64,000 nucleotides of DNA, taken from G965247475 sp965247475. GTDB taxonomy: Bacteria; Chloroflexota; UBA11872. A program made the position numbers and the translations under genes. Below the pieces are notes generated by a model. That model was given only the letters and a program-made list of their open reading frames with translations, was not told the DNA's origin and made no database searches. Below, piece by piece: positions 42,080 through 50,841 of the stretch (positions are counted from its first letter, which is position 1; the number at the start of each line of letters is the position of its first letter). Location: positions 1,860,001-1,924,000 of the forward strand of contig OZ252016.1 of assembly GCA_965247475.1 (NCBI GenBank), in the 5' to 3' direction.

Positions 42080-43492
42080 ATGATCGAAGACCTCGCGTTC
42101 GCGCCGGCCACGGACATCGCGACCAGGGTCCGCTCGGGCGAGCTATCCGCGCGCGAAGTCGCGGACGCCGCGCTGGCCCGGATCGAGGCGACCGACGACG
42201 CGCTGCACGCGTTCACCTATGTGGATGCGGACGGCGCTCGGGCAGAGGCCGACGCGATCGACGCCGCGCGCTCAGCGGGCCGACCACTCGGGCGGCTGGC
42301 CGGGGTGCCGGTGGGCGTGAAGGACCTGGTCGCGGTGCGCGGCATGCCGATGGAGCGCGGCTCGCCGCTGTATCGCGGTGCGATCGCCGACGAGGACGGG
42401 ATCGCGGTGCGGCGACTGCGCGCCGATCACGCCGTGATCGTGGGAAAGACCACGACCCCGGAGTTCGGGCACCTGGGCTACACGCACAGCCAGCTCGGTC
42501 CGGCGACGCGGAACCCGTGGAGCCGGGCCCACACGCCGGGCGGATCGAGCGGCGGCTCGGGCGTCGCCGTGGCAGCCGGGCAGGTCCCGCTGGCCATCGG
42601 CACGGACGGCGGCGGGTCGATCCGGATTCCCGCGAGCTGCTGCGGCATCGTCGGGTTCAAGCCGACGCTGTTTCGGGTTCCCCACGTCCCGCTCGACGGC
42701 GGTCTTGACACCCTGACGCATACGGGGCCGATGGCGCGCACCACCGCCGATGCGGCGCTCATGCTGGCCGTGATGGCCGGCGCGCACGAGTCCGACTGGG
42801 CCTCGTTGCCGGGGGATGGGTCCGAGTTCACCGCGACGGCCGAGTCGCCGGCACAGGCAGGCCGCGTTGCCTGGGCGCCGCAGCTGGGCGCGGCACCGGC
42901 CGATCCCGAGGTGGTGGCGGTCTGCGAGCGATCGCTGCCGGCGTTCGAATCGGCGGGCTGCGCCGTCGAACTGGTGGAGCCGTTCGTCAGCGACTGGACC
43001 GGCGCGTGGCGGGTCATGTTCGAGGTGGTGCGGGCCGAGCAGGTCCGCGAGCGGATCGATGAGGTGCGCGCAAAGTCCGATCGATCGCTGCTGGCGTTTG
43101 TGGAAGCCGGGCTCACGCATCCGGCGGTGGATCTCATGCGCGCCACGACGGCACGGCGCGCGATCTGGGACCAGTTCGCGCCGGTCTACCGAGACTTCGA
43201 CGCGATCGTCACACCGACGCTGCTGGAACCTCCGCTGGCCGTCGACCCGGAAACCGGCGTTCCCGACGATCCGCTCGATGTGTTCGACCGGTGGTTCCGC
43301 CATGTGTTCTTGTTCAACATGACCGGACAGCCCGCGATCACGCTGCCGGCCGGCGTGACCGGCGACGGGCTGCCGGTCGGCATCCAGATCGTGGCCCCGC
43401 GGTTCGCGGACACGACCGCGTTGCGCTATGCGGCGGCGTTCGAAGCCGGGCACCCGGAGTTCGGGCCGCGGCCGCCGGAACAGGTGGGATAG
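42080..43492 (+). CDS. Amidase-signature family amidase
   Basis: A 470-residue hydrolase with the Ser-cisSer-Lys triad: catalytic Lys81 in GVPVGVKDLVAVRG, the cis-Ser in TPGGSSGGSGVAVAAG (about 153-168), and the nucleophile Ser in GTDGGGSIRIPASCCG. These cut carbon-nitrogen bonds in amides, carbamates or nitrile-derived amides. Typical later pieces, DTLTHTGPMARTTADAAL and FNMTGQPAITLPAG, are present. Glutamyl-tRNA amidotransferase GatA is unlikely, as no gatB or gatC lies nearby. The start is ATG 42080. It is 195 bases upstream of an aldolase gene on the same strand. Confidence 0.9.
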   Translation: MIEDLAFAPATDIATRVRSGELSAREVADAALARIEATDDALHAFTYVDADGARAEADAIDAARSAGRPLGRLAGVPVGVKDLVAVRGMPMERGSPLYRGAIADEDGIAVRRLRADHAVIVGKTTTPEFGHLGYTHSQLGPATRNPWSRAHTPGGSSGGSGVAVAAGQVPLAIGTDGGGSIRIPASCCGIVGFKPTLFRVPHVPLDGGLDTLTHTGPMARTTADAALMLAVMAGAHESDWASLPGDGSEFTATAESPAQAGRVAWAPQLGAAPADPEVVAVCERSLPAFESAGCAVELVEPFVSDWTGAWRVMFEVVRAEQVRERIDEVRAKSDRSLLAFVEAGLTHPAVDLMRATTARRAIWDQFAPVYRDFDAIVTPTLLEPPLAVDPETGVPDDPLDVFDRWFRHVFLFNMTGQPAITLPAGVTGDGLPVGIQIVAPRFADTTALRYAAAFEAGHPEFGPRPPEQVG

Positions 43493-43687
43493 CGCCGACC
43501 GCGCTGCTCGATACCGCCATCCCCGCCGCGCCGCGCCGCGCCGCGGATGGAGGAGCGTGCCGGGCCGGATTTCGTCTCGGACGGTAAGCGGCTGCGCGAG
43601 AGGTGCGGACAGCCGACACGTGGCTCGGCTGGACGGTCCCGCGCGCTCGTGGAACGATCAGCGGCCCATTGATCAGAGAATCACCAC

Positions 43688-44482
43688 ATGCGCCCGAACC
43701 GCCTGCGCGAGCTGCTCAACGCCGGACAGCCGAGCGTCTGCACGGCGATGCTGTCGCCGTGGCCGGGGATGGTAGAGATCCTCGGTCGCAGCGGCGTCTT
43801 CGACTACGTGGAGTTCGTCGCGGAGTATGCGCCGTACGACCTGTTCATGCTGGAGAACCTGGGTCGCGCGGTGGACTTGTTCGACGACTTCAGCGCCATG
43901 GTCAAGATCGAGCAGGAACCACGCAGCTTCATCGCCTCACGCGCGATCGGCGCCGGCCTCCAGAACGTTCTGTTCGCGGATGTGCGCACGACCGACGACG
44001 CCGCCGAGTGCATATCGGCGGTGCGGCCGGATACGCCAGAGGGCGGCGGGCGGTACGGCGCGACCAGCCGTCGCTTCGCCGGGTACAGCGTGAGGATCGA
44101 CGAACGGGAATACGTGCAGGCACTGGAGGACTCGGTGATCGCCTTCATGATCGAGAAGGCGAGCGCGGTCGAGAATCTCGATGACATCCTGAGCACCAAG
44201 GGCCTCGACATGGTGGTATTCGGGCCAGCGGACTACTCGATGAGCGTCGGGATGGAGGGGCAATGGTCCGATCCCAAGGTGCTCGACCTCGAGCTCGAGG
44301 TGTACCGGCGGGCCTTGGAGATGGGCGTCCAGCCGCGGGCTGAGATTGAATCGCCCGACGACGCCAAGCGCTATCTCGACATCGGCATTCGCCATTTCTC
44401 GCTGAGCACAGACACGGCCGTCGTCTACCGCTGGTATCAGGAGAACGTGGAGGCGGTCCGCAAGGCAATCGACGGCGCGTGA
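43688..44482 (+). CDS. HpcH/HpaI-type class II aldolase
   Basis: A 264-residue (beta/alpha)8 pyruvate-type aldolase. Features: AGQPSVCTAMLSPWPGMVEI at the start (family: G-x-x-x-G-x-x-x-x), FDYVEFVAEYAPYDLFMLEN, MVKIEQEPRSF (R-x-P region), NVLFADVRTTDDAAECISAV with the metal-site acids, GRYGATSRRFAG, FMIEKASAVENLDDIL (metal Glu) and DMVVFGPADYSMSVG (metal Asp). These residues follow 2-keto-3-deoxyglycerate or 4-hydroxy-2-oxoheptanedioate aldolases. The product could split the 2-keto-3-deoxy acids that the enolase-superfamily dehydratases make; that link is inference. Confidence 0.88.
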   Translation: MRPNRLRELLNAGQPSVCTAMLSPWPGMVEILGRSGVFDYVEFVAEYAPYDLFMLENLGRAVDLFDDFSAMVKIEQEPRSFIASRAIGAGLQNVLFADVRTTDDAAECISAVRPDTPEGGGRYGATSRRFAGYSVRIDEREYVQALEDSVIAFMIEKASAVENLDDILSTKGLDMVVFGPADYSMSVGMEGQWSDPKVLDLELEVYRRALEMGVQPRAEIESPDDAKRYLDIGIRHFSLSTDTAVVYRWYQENVEAVRKAIDGA

Positions 44483-44712
44483 GCCGGTTCGAGATCGGCC
44501 GCCGAATCGGATTGTAGGCCATGCCCTCGAGCGCTCGAGGGCGGGCTGCGCACTTCGCTCGAGCGGCTCAACCGGCGTCGGCGAGGCAGGGTGAGGGCTC
44601 GTTCGGGCTGAAGCGTCCGCTGCGATCCAATCCGAGAGGAGTTGGCCGGACTTCCGCGCCAGCTGAGCGCCGGCTCCCAGAGTACGACTCGTTGAGCACA
44701 TGTAAGACTTTC

Positions 44713-44729
44713 AGTACACTAGTCGTACT
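44713..44729 (+). promoter_or_regulatory. Candidate operator of the AbrB/VapC locus
   Basis: AGTACACTAGTCGTACT: arms AGTAC and GTACT around ACTAGT, 9 bases before the antitoxin start. It shares the ACTAGT core with the other toxin-antitoxin promoter at 41600. Likely autoregulatory; unproven. Confidence 0.45.
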
Positions 44730-44737
44730 CTACGATT

Positions 44738-45031
44738 ATGATTCACACTGGTGTGAGCGAGGAGATGATGAAGGAGCGCCTGTCAGTCCTGCGCGGGAAG
44801 GGCCAGCTCACCCTGCCGGCCGAGATTCGCGAGGCCTTGGGAGTTCAGGAAGGTGACAAAGTGGCCTTCGTCGTGGAAGAGGGCCGCGTGGAGCTTCGAC
44901 GCCGAGGCAGCGTGGTTGCCGCGAGTGCAGGCGCGTTCAAGAACCGAGGGCCGGTCCTAACGGCCGAGGAGCTGCGGGCGGAGGCCGAGCGCGCGATCGC
45001 CGAGACGACCGTGGAGCGCTCAGAAGCGTAA
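44738..45031 (+). CDS. AbrB/SpoVT-fold antitoxin (VapB-like)
   Basis: A 97-residue antitoxin. Residues about 18-55 are the swapped-hairpin AbrB domain: LRGKGQLTLPAEIREALGV, EGDKVAFVVEEGRVELRR. The C-terminal part, rich in Glu and Ala (LTAEELRAEAERAIAE), is the toxin-binding tail. The ATG is supported by the upstream inverted repeat and by coupling to the toxin gene, whose GTG directly follows the stop. It should repress its own promoter. Confidence 0.88.
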   Translation: MIHTGVSEEMMKERLSVLRGKGQLTLPAEIREALGVQEGDKVAFVVEEGRVELRRRGSVVAASAGAFKNRGPVLTAEELRAEAERAIAETTVERSEA

Positions 45032-45439
45032 GTGGCCAGAGCGTTTCTCGATTCGAACATCATCCTCCGCCACCTGCTTGGCGACGTCCCAGAGCAGGCG
45101 GAGCGGGCACGCCAATACCTCACCCGGATTGAGAACGGTGAGGTCAGGGTGTGGATCACGGACAGCGTGATCATGGAGGTTGTCTTCACGCTCGAGCGCT
45201 CGTACAAGGCCGCCAAGGACGAGATCCGCGCGGCGATGCTTCCGCTGCTCGAGCTCCCCGGAATCCAATTGCCGGGCAAGCGCCGCTTCCGCGAGGTCTT
45301 TGACCTCTACGTCGACCTGCGAATCTCGTTTGGCGATGCGTATCACGTCGTGACCATGCGGCACATGGGCGTGAGCGAAATCCTCTCGTTCGACAGGGAG
45401 CTCGACCGAGTGCCCGGCGTCCGGCGCACCGAGCCTTAG
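45032..45439 (+). CDS. VapC-type PIN-domain toxin
   Basis: A 135-residue PIN-domain ribonuclease. Metal-site acids: Asp7 in ARAFLDSNIILRHLLGD, Glu in SVIMEVVFTLERSY, and a late ISFGDAYHVVTMRHMG with ILSFDREL. GTG start, immediately adjacent to the antitoxin stop. It is the second toxin-antitoxin pair within 4 kb, of a different antitoxin family from the Phd-type one, so the two were probably acquired separately. Confidence 0.88.
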   Translation: MARAFLDSNIILRHLLGDVPEQAERARQYLTRIENGEVRVWITDSVIMEVVFTLERSYKAAKDEIRAAMLPLLELPGIQLPGKRRFREVFDLYVDLRISFGDAYHVVTMRHMGVSEILSFDRELDRVPGVRRTEP

Positions 45440-45587
45440 GCTGTAGTTCCCGAGGAGACGCGATTCATCCGCCGCTACGTGGCCCAGTTCAGTGCCTTCT
45501 GGAACCATACGTCGGCGTACTTCATTGGATACTTTCCGAAGGAAGTCATCGGCATCCGACCGGAGGGGGACGGGAAGCAGGACGGCC

Positions 45588-46199
45588 ATGCTCCGATTCG
45601 CTGACCAGATCGAGGAGGGCGCCGAGGCCGACGACGGTCGCCGCCGGGTGATTCGGGACAACACCGACCAGCTCGATGCGCTGATCGCACAGGACGAATC
45701 GTCGGAACGAGCGGAGAAGATCCTCCACTGGCTGGTTGGGATCGCCGTCGTGCTGGCGGCCGCCGGAATCACGACCGGCCTGGTATTCCTGTTCCGAGGG
45801 GTCGAAGGCGCCCGCGAGGCGGATTTGACGGCGGCCGAGCAAACGGTGGTGGCCGGGCTAGAGGCGCGGGTGGACGCGTTCAAGAATCTTGACACCAGCG
45901 GACTGGCGGAGTACTTCAGTGAGGATCTGGTTGCCGAGGTCGAACGGCTGATCGAGGAACTGCGACGCGCCGATACCTTCATCGATGGTGTCACCGACAT
46001 CGAGATCGTCGGCTCCCAGTTGTTCGACGATCAGGCGGCCGTCGGAGTGGTGGAGACGGCGCAAGGCGACGTGCGGAGTCTCTCGACCGGCCGCAGCGTC
46101 GGCACCTACGGCCCGGAACAGGCGCGTTTCCAGTTCGAGCTCGAGAAGGCGGAGGACGGGCGCTGGCGGGTGGTCCGGACGATCACGGTCGAGCGTTGA
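45588..46199 (+). CDS. Membrane-anchored protein with NTF2/Tim44-like exported domain
   Basis: A 203-residue protein. Residues 1-44 are charged and cytosolic, 45-69 form one membrane segment (HWLVGIAVVLAAAGITTGLV), and the rest lies outside. The exported part (about 75-203) resembles a small NTF2-like fold: FKNLDTSGLAEYFSEDLVAEV, TDIEIVGSQLFDDQAAVGVV and FQFELEKAEDGRWRVVRTITV. This kind of fold often supports ligand or protein binding. ATG 45588 is used; the frame extends upstream but without any pattern. Function is unknown, and it precedes an enolase-superfamily gene by about 110 bases. Confidence 0.6.
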   Translation: MLRFADQIEEGAEADDGRRRVIRDNTDQLDALIAQDESSERAEKILHWLVGIAVVLAAAGITTGLVFLFRGVEGAREADLTAAEQTVVAGLEARVDAFKNLDTSGLAEYFSEDLVAEVERLIEELRRADTFIDGVTDIEIVGSQLFDDQAAVGVVETAQGDVRSLSTGRSVGTYGPEQARFQFELEKAEDGRWRVVRTITVER

Positions 46200-46308
46200 G
46201 GCGGCGGTCACGAGCCGCGCGCGCGTGGTCGCGGGCTGTGCGGGTGCGGCGGCGACTGACGCAGCGGTCGGGGTCGTGTAGTCGCCGCCGAGGATTTGGC
46301 CAGACGAC

Positions 46309-47469
46309 ATGAAGATCTCGAGCATCCGGACGGTCGCGCTCGAGCCGCCGCCGGCTGACTTCGGCGACAAGGCGCGGGGACCGGAGTGGTTGACGGCGGC
46401 CCGGCTGGGCAGCCCGATGACCCGCTATCCGCGATATGTACGGCGCCTCTCGTGGACCCCGACCTGGGAGTATTTCGGGGTCGTCGCAACCGCCGAGGAC
46501 GGCACGCAGGGGTTCGCCCGCTGCAACTATGGGCGGCCGGTGGCGACGATCGTGTCCGAGTATCTGGGGCCGCGTCTGGAGGGCGAGCCGGCGCTGGAGA
46601 CGGCGACGCTGCACGACATGATGATGCGGCTGTGCTCGCCATTCGGCAGCCAAGGGCTCGCGTCCTTCGCCATCAGCGCGATCGATCTGGCGTTCTGGGA
46701 CCTCAAGGGCAAGGTGCTGGGCAAGCCGGTGTACGAGCTGATCGGGGGACCGGCGAAGGACGAGATCGTCTGCTACGCGACCGGCGAGGACACGGACTGG
46801 CACCTGGAGCTCGGGTTCGGCGCCACCAAACGCGGGGTCGCGTACGGGCCGGAATCCGGCGAGGAGGGCCTGCGGCGCGAGACCGAGAGGATCGCTCAGG
46901 TGCGCGAGCAGATCGGTGATGACATCGACTTGATGGTGGACTGCTGGATGACGCTGGACGTGGACTATGCCGCCCGGCTGGCCGAGGCGCTGCGCCCGTA
47001 TCGCATCCGCTGGATCGAGGAGGCGCTGCGCCCGGAGGACATGGACGCGCACGCCGAGCTGCGTGCGCGAGTGCCGTGGGCGCCGCTGGCGACGGGTGAG
47101 CACTGGCACACCGCGTATCCGTTCAAGCAGGCGGCCGGGCGACGGGTGGTGGACATCCTGCAGCCCGACGTGACCTGGGTTGGCGGCCTGACGACGCTGC
47201 TGGAGATCGATGCGATCGCCCGAGCGGCCGGCCTGACGCTAATCCCGCATGGCGGCGTGAGCACGGCCTACGGGCAGCACGCCGTCTTCGCGCTGGCGTC
47301 GGTCCCGCTTGGCGAGTACTGGATCAGCACGCCCGCGGGCGTGCCGCTGGAGGACGCGGTGTGGCCGCCGGGCACACCGGTGCCGCGGAACGGCCGCTTG
47401 CGGCCCTCTGACGCGCCGGGGTTTGGCGAAGAGATCGATCCGAGCGCGCTCCCGCCGTTTCCGGCGTGA
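46309..47469 (+). CDS. Enolase-superfamily protein C (L-rhamnonate dehydratase-like)
   Basis: A 386-residue dehydratase. The stretch DLMVDCWMTLDVDYAARL, followed by RWIEEALRPEDMDAH, ATGEHWHTAYPF, VDILQPDVTWVGGLTTLLEI and LIPHGGVSTAYGQHAVF, runs closely parallel to E. coli RhmD. RhmD converts rhamnonate to 2-keto-3-deoxyrhamnonate. The extended PVPRNGRLRPSDAPGFGEEI tail is also typical. ATG 46309. An aldo/keto reductase gene follows 31 bases downstream, and an HpcH-type aldolase lies 2 kb upstream. Lyxonate or related sugar acids are also possible substrates. Confidence 0.88.
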   Translation: MKISSIRTVALEPPPADFGDKARGPEWLTAARLGSPMTRYPRYVRRLSWTPTWEYFGVVATAEDGTQGFARCNYGRPVATIVSEYLGPRLEGEPALETATLHDMMMRLCSPFGSQGLASFAISAIDLAFWDLKGKVLGKPVYELIGGPAKDEIVCYATGEDTDWHLELGFGATKRGVAYGPESGEEGLRRETERIAQVREQIGDDIDLMVDCWMTLDVDYAARLAEALRPYRIRWIEEALRPEDMDAHAELRARVPWAPLATGEHWHTAYPFKQAAGRRVVDILQPDVTWVGGLTTLLEIDAIARAAGLTLIPHGGVSTAYGQHAVFALASVPLGEYWISTPAGVPLEDAVWPPGTPVPRNGRLRPSDAPGFGEEIDPSALPPFPA

Positions 47470-47500
47470 CCGCAGCCACGCGCCGAACCCGCGGCGGCTG

Positions 47501-48442
47501 ATGGAATACCGGCGGCTGGGGCGGACCGGCCTTGACGTCTCCCTGCTGAGCCTGGGCACGGGCGGTCCGAACAAGTTCGGCCAAGCGCGCAGCACGGCAC
47601 TGGATGCGACGCGGGCGCTGGTTCGCCGCGCCCTCGATCATGGCATCAACTACTTCGACACCGCCGCCGACTACGGCGAGAGCGAGGAACTGCTGGGACG
47701 CGCCCTGTCAGACGTTCCACGCGAGTCCTATGTGCTAGCCACGAAGTACCTGGCGCTGGTGGACTACAACGACCCGACATCGCCGGTCGTCCCGCCCGCC
47801 GCGGTCGGCGAGTCGGTCGATCGAAGCCTCAAGCGGCTGGGCGTCGAGCACGTGGACATCCTGATGATCCACGCACTGGAGGACCTGCCGCGCTACGAGT
47901 CGTGCATCGCGTCGCATCTGCGCGAACTGGAGAGGATTCGGGACTCCGGGAAGACGCGCTTCCTCGGGATATCGGGCTTCGCGCCGATGCTCGTCCGCGC
48001 GGTCCAGAACGGGTTCGCGGACATGGTGATGGTTAGCTACAACCTGCTCTCGCCAGCGCCGGAGCGGCTGCTCTTCCCGCCCGCGCAGGCCGCCGATGTG
48101 GGCGTGGTGGCGATGACCGCGGTACGGCGGGCGCTGGCGCATCCGGGCCGGTTGGCGGCGACGATCGCCGACATGAAGGCGCGCGGGATCGTGGCCTCCG
48201 ACGCGGTGCCGGATGACGACCCGCTCGGGTGGCTCGTGCGGGGCGACGTCCGGTCAATTCAGGACGCGGCGTACCGGTTCGTCGCCGAACCGGCCGCGGT
48301 GGCGACCGTGCTGACCGGCACGATCGATCCCGGCCACCTGGACGCAAACGTGCGGGCGATCGAGGCGGGTCCGCTGCCGCCGGAGGTGCGGACCAAGCTG
48401 CTGGCGATCTTCGACCATCATGACGGGTACTTCGGGAATTAG
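47501..48442 (+). CDS. Aldo/keto reductase
   Basis: A 313-residue NADPH-dependent (beta/alpha)8 oxidoreductase. MEYRRLGRTGLDVSLLSLG is the standard start, fixing ATG 47501 over the longer frame. Catalytic tetrad candidates are Asp and Tyr in YFDTAADYGESEELLGRAL, Lys in YVLATKYLAL and His in VDILMIHALEDL. The tail AYRFVAEPAAVATVLTGT and LDANVRAIEAGPLPPEV matches the family. It probably reduces or oxidises a sugar-derived aldehyde; co-location with the rhamnonate dehydratase-like gene suggests a shared pathway. Confidence 0.9.
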   Translation: MEYRRLGRTGLDVSLLSLGTGGPNKFGQARSTALDATRALVRRALDHGINYFDTAADYGESEELLGRALSDVPRESYVLATKYLALVDYNDPTSPVVPPAAVGESVDRSLKRLGVEHVDILMIHALEDLPRYESCIASHLRELERIRDSGKTRFLGISGFAPMLVRAVQNGFADMVMVSYNLLSPAPERLLFPPAQAADVGVVAMTAVRRALAHPGRLAATIADMKARGIVASDAVPDDDPLGWLVRGDVRSIQDAAYRFVAEPAAVATVLTGTIDPGHLDANVRAIEAGPLPPEVRTKLLAIFDHHDGYFGN

Positions 48443-48478
48443 CGCGGGTCGGGCGATCTGGCTCCGCGGGCGGCCGGG

Positions 48479-49054
48479 CTAGAGCGGCATGCGGAATCCG
48501 GCGCCCGGTGGCTCGAGGCTCTCTTGCACCGGCGCGGGACGGATAGCGAAGGTGTAGTCGAGCCGCTTGGCGGGCTCGCCGGTGCGGCCGGCCGGGTCGC
48601 GCTCCACCAACTCGAAGACAGCCGTGACCTCGCCGACCGCCAGGGCTCGAAGCTCGACGATCTTGGCGGCGGCGGTCGGGTCGCCCAGCAGGCCGTCGGT
48701 CTCGAACGCGAGCGCGCCGTCCACCGCGTACCACTCCATCAGCAGCGCATCCGGCCTCTCGGCGAAGCGCCAGCGGAGCGTGGAGGCGTCGTCACCGGCC
48801 AGCTGAATCTCGAGGCCCTTCTTGTCGGGAAGACCGATGTCGTGCACGAAGACCTCGATCTCGAACCGGCCACCGGCGTCGGCCTCGGTGAGGAGAAACG
48901 CTCCGACCTGTGTCTTGCCGGTCGCGGCCGAGCGGTGGGAAGCGCCGGCGTCGGTGTCGCCGCACGCGGCCAATAGCGACAGGGCCGCCAGCACACCCCC
49001 GGTGATGACCATGCGCCACATCGGCAATCGACGGCGCGCGATCAAGCCGACCAC
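48479..49054 (-). CDS. Lipoprotein of unknown function
   Basis: A 191-residue predicted lipoprotein. GTG 49054 has a GGAGG ribosome binding site 6 bases upstream. Signal: RRRLPMWRMVITGGVLAALS, lipobox LLAAC (Cys near residue 31). The mature part is beta-rich: FEIEVFVHDIGLPDKKGLEI, then VELRALAVGEVTAVFELVER and KRLDYTFAIRPAP. This is reminiscent of small beta-sandwich inhibitors and binding modules, but no conserved motif (such as the chagasin loops) is seen. Function unknown. It is convergent with the aldo/keto reductase gene and precedes a solute-binding lipoprotein on the same strand. Confidence 0.65.
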   Translation of the reverse strand: MVGLIARRRLPMWRMVITGGVLAALSLLAACGDTDAGASHRSAATGKTQVGAFLLTEADAGGRFEIEVFVHDIGLPDKKGLEIQLAGDDASTLRWRFAERPDALLMEWYAVDGALAFETDGLLGDPTAAAKIVELRALAVGEVTAVFELVERDPAGRTGEPAKRLDYTFAIRPAPVQESLEPPGAGFRMPL

Positions 49055-49126
49055 GGCGCGCCTCCGATCCGGTTCTTACCAGCGAAACCGACGCGCACAA
49101 GCGGCGGCGGCGACCGCACTGGTCGA

Positions 49127-50626
49127 CTAGCCGCGGCGCAGGGCCGCGAGCTCATCGGCCGCCCGATTGAGGGCTTCGGCCGGGTCCAGACCGCCCAGGA
49201 CAGCGCTGGCGTCGATCTGGCCGATCAGGACCGGCCAATCGCGGCGGTCAATCCCTATGAGCGCCGCGTGCTCGAGCAGATCGACCATGAGTTCGGCTTC
49301 CTCGATGGTCAGGTCCCGATACAGTATTTGCAACTCTTCCGCCGAGGTGCGCAGCGCCGGGAACCTGGCCACCTGCGCGAGGCCCAAGGCGATCGGCGTG
49401 ACGGCGCGATAGGCGGCGGCGGGATCGCCACTCGTGGCGGCGACGCCCGCCAGCCAGTCGATCCGCGCCGGGTTGCGACCGCTGCCGAAGTCGGGGAACG
49501 GGTAGATGGCGGAATCGAACTCCGCCGGCTTGGCGCCACCAAAGCCGGCGACAAACATTCCGAAGTTCTGGGCGCGCAGATTCCGTAGGAACTCCTCTCC
49601 CGGGAGCGCGTAGCCGAGATCGTTGACCATCGCCTGGAGATCTTCGACGGCGCGCACGGCGGATTCGGTGCGCAGTCCCTCGTACGACCCGTCGGGCGAG
49701 CCGATCCCACCGACGGCGGAGGCGAGAAAGACATGCGCATAGGGGGTCAGCGGCGGGGCCGTGAACATCTGCGTCGCCGGGTCCGCGTCGGGGTTGACGC
49801 GCATCAGCAGGCCCGGGGTGCCGCTGCTGCCGTCGTCGCCCGGCACCGCGTTGAGCCGACGGGCCAGCTCGAAGAACGCGTCACGATCAAAGGCCAGCCG
49901 GTCCGCCGGCGGCAGCTTCACCTCCCGACTCGCGGCCAGCGCCCGGTTCACAATGACGATTCTGGGAACGGCGACAACCGGCAGCGCGAACTGCCGCCCG
50001 TCAACTTGCCCGGCCTCCAGCACGCCCGGCCAGTAGGCGCCGGGTTCGAATCCTGGATCGATGGCGAGATGCGGCTCCAGCGGATCCAAGCTGCCGCCGG
50101 CCACGAGGTCTGCGAACTCGCCCGTATGGAACAGGATCACGTCGGGCAGTGGCGGGATCAGGTCGGCGATAGCTGCGCTCATGTCCCATTCGACGTACGG
50201 CGGCACCGAGCGGACCTCGCTCCAGCCGAAGTCGAACCGGTCCCGCGAAATCCGGCTGGCGGTGGACAGCACGGCGACGACGTCGAGACCGACTCCGCCC
50301 GCGAACGAGCTGCCATAACTCGTCATGGCGATCTGGATCGGGCGGCCTTCGCCGGGTTCCGGCAGACCCACGTCGCGCGGCGCGCGGGGCGCGGGGCGAG
50401 AGATGTCCGGCAGCGCGACGCCGGCAAGCTCGGCAGGCGCTTCCTCACCACAGGCCGCGAGGATGCCGGCCGCGATCGCGCCGGGTCCGGGCAAAGCGGA
50501 TCGGCTGGCGCCATCGCGACTCCCACTGCGGCGGGCGACGGGGGCTGATTCTAGCCTCGAAGGCTCGGGCGGCGCGGGTGAGGAATCGGCCGCGGCGGAG
50601 CGACATGGGGCGGATCGGGACGACAT
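49127..50626 (-). CDS. Extracellular solute-binding lipoprotein (family 1 type)
   Basis: About 499 residues from ATG 50626. The N-terminus is unusually long, with an Arg-rich region VARRSGSRDGASR and lipobox ILAAC about 60 residues in; a shorter true start downstream cannot be excluded, as no canonical codon is better placed. The mature protein resembles carbohydrate-type ABC binding proteins: PDVILFHTGEFADLVAGGSL, EPGAYWPGVLEAGQVDGRQF, FALPVVAVPRIVIVNRALAA, FDRDAFFELARRLNAVPGDD, and a helical C-terminal lobe. No permease or ATPase genes accompany it here, so its transporter, if any, lies elsewhere. Confidence 0.75.
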   Translation of the reverse strand: MSSRSAPCRSAAADSSPAPPEPSRLESAPVARRSGSRDGASRSALPGPGAIAAGILAACGEEAPAELAGVALPDISRPAPRAPRDVGLPEPGEGRPIQIAMTSYGSSFAGGVGLDVVAVLSTASRISRDRFDFGWSEVRSVPPYVEWDMSAAIADLIPPLPDVILFHTGEFADLVAGGSLDPLEPHLAIDPGFEPGAYWPGVLEAGQVDGRQFALPVVAVPRIVIVNRALAASREVKLPPADRLAFDRDAFFELARRLNAVPGDDGSSGTPGLLMRVNPDADPATQMFTAPPLTPYAHVFLASAVGGIGSPDGSYEGLRTESAVRAVEDLQAMVNDLGYALPGEEFLRNLRAQNFGMFVAGFGGAKPAEFDSAIYPFPDFGSGRNPARIDWLAGVAATSGDPAAAYRAVTPIALGLAQVARFPALRTSAEELQILYRDLTIEEAELMVDLLEHAALIGIDRRDWPVLIGQIDASAVLGGLDPAEALNRAADELAALRRG

Positions 50627-50841
50627 CGAGGCCGCGCAGGGCGGCTGCTGGCAAGCTAGAGTCGGGTACGAAGGAATTGGGTCCCTGATGCGGGGGCGAT
50701 TCACCCGCAATGGCATAGCCCCTCGATTCCAGATCACGACCTAGGACGCATGCGCTCGCGTCGTGCGGGCGTGGGGTCAGCTGGTAGCAGGCCGACGCCA
50801 GCCGCCGCGATGCGCGCCTGTGATCAACGAGAGGGCTATCC

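Noticed and set aside
43523..43546. CCGCG short tandem repeat after the amidase
   Set aside because: Four or five copies of a 5-base unit in a sequence this GC-rich is expected by chance and codes for nothing.
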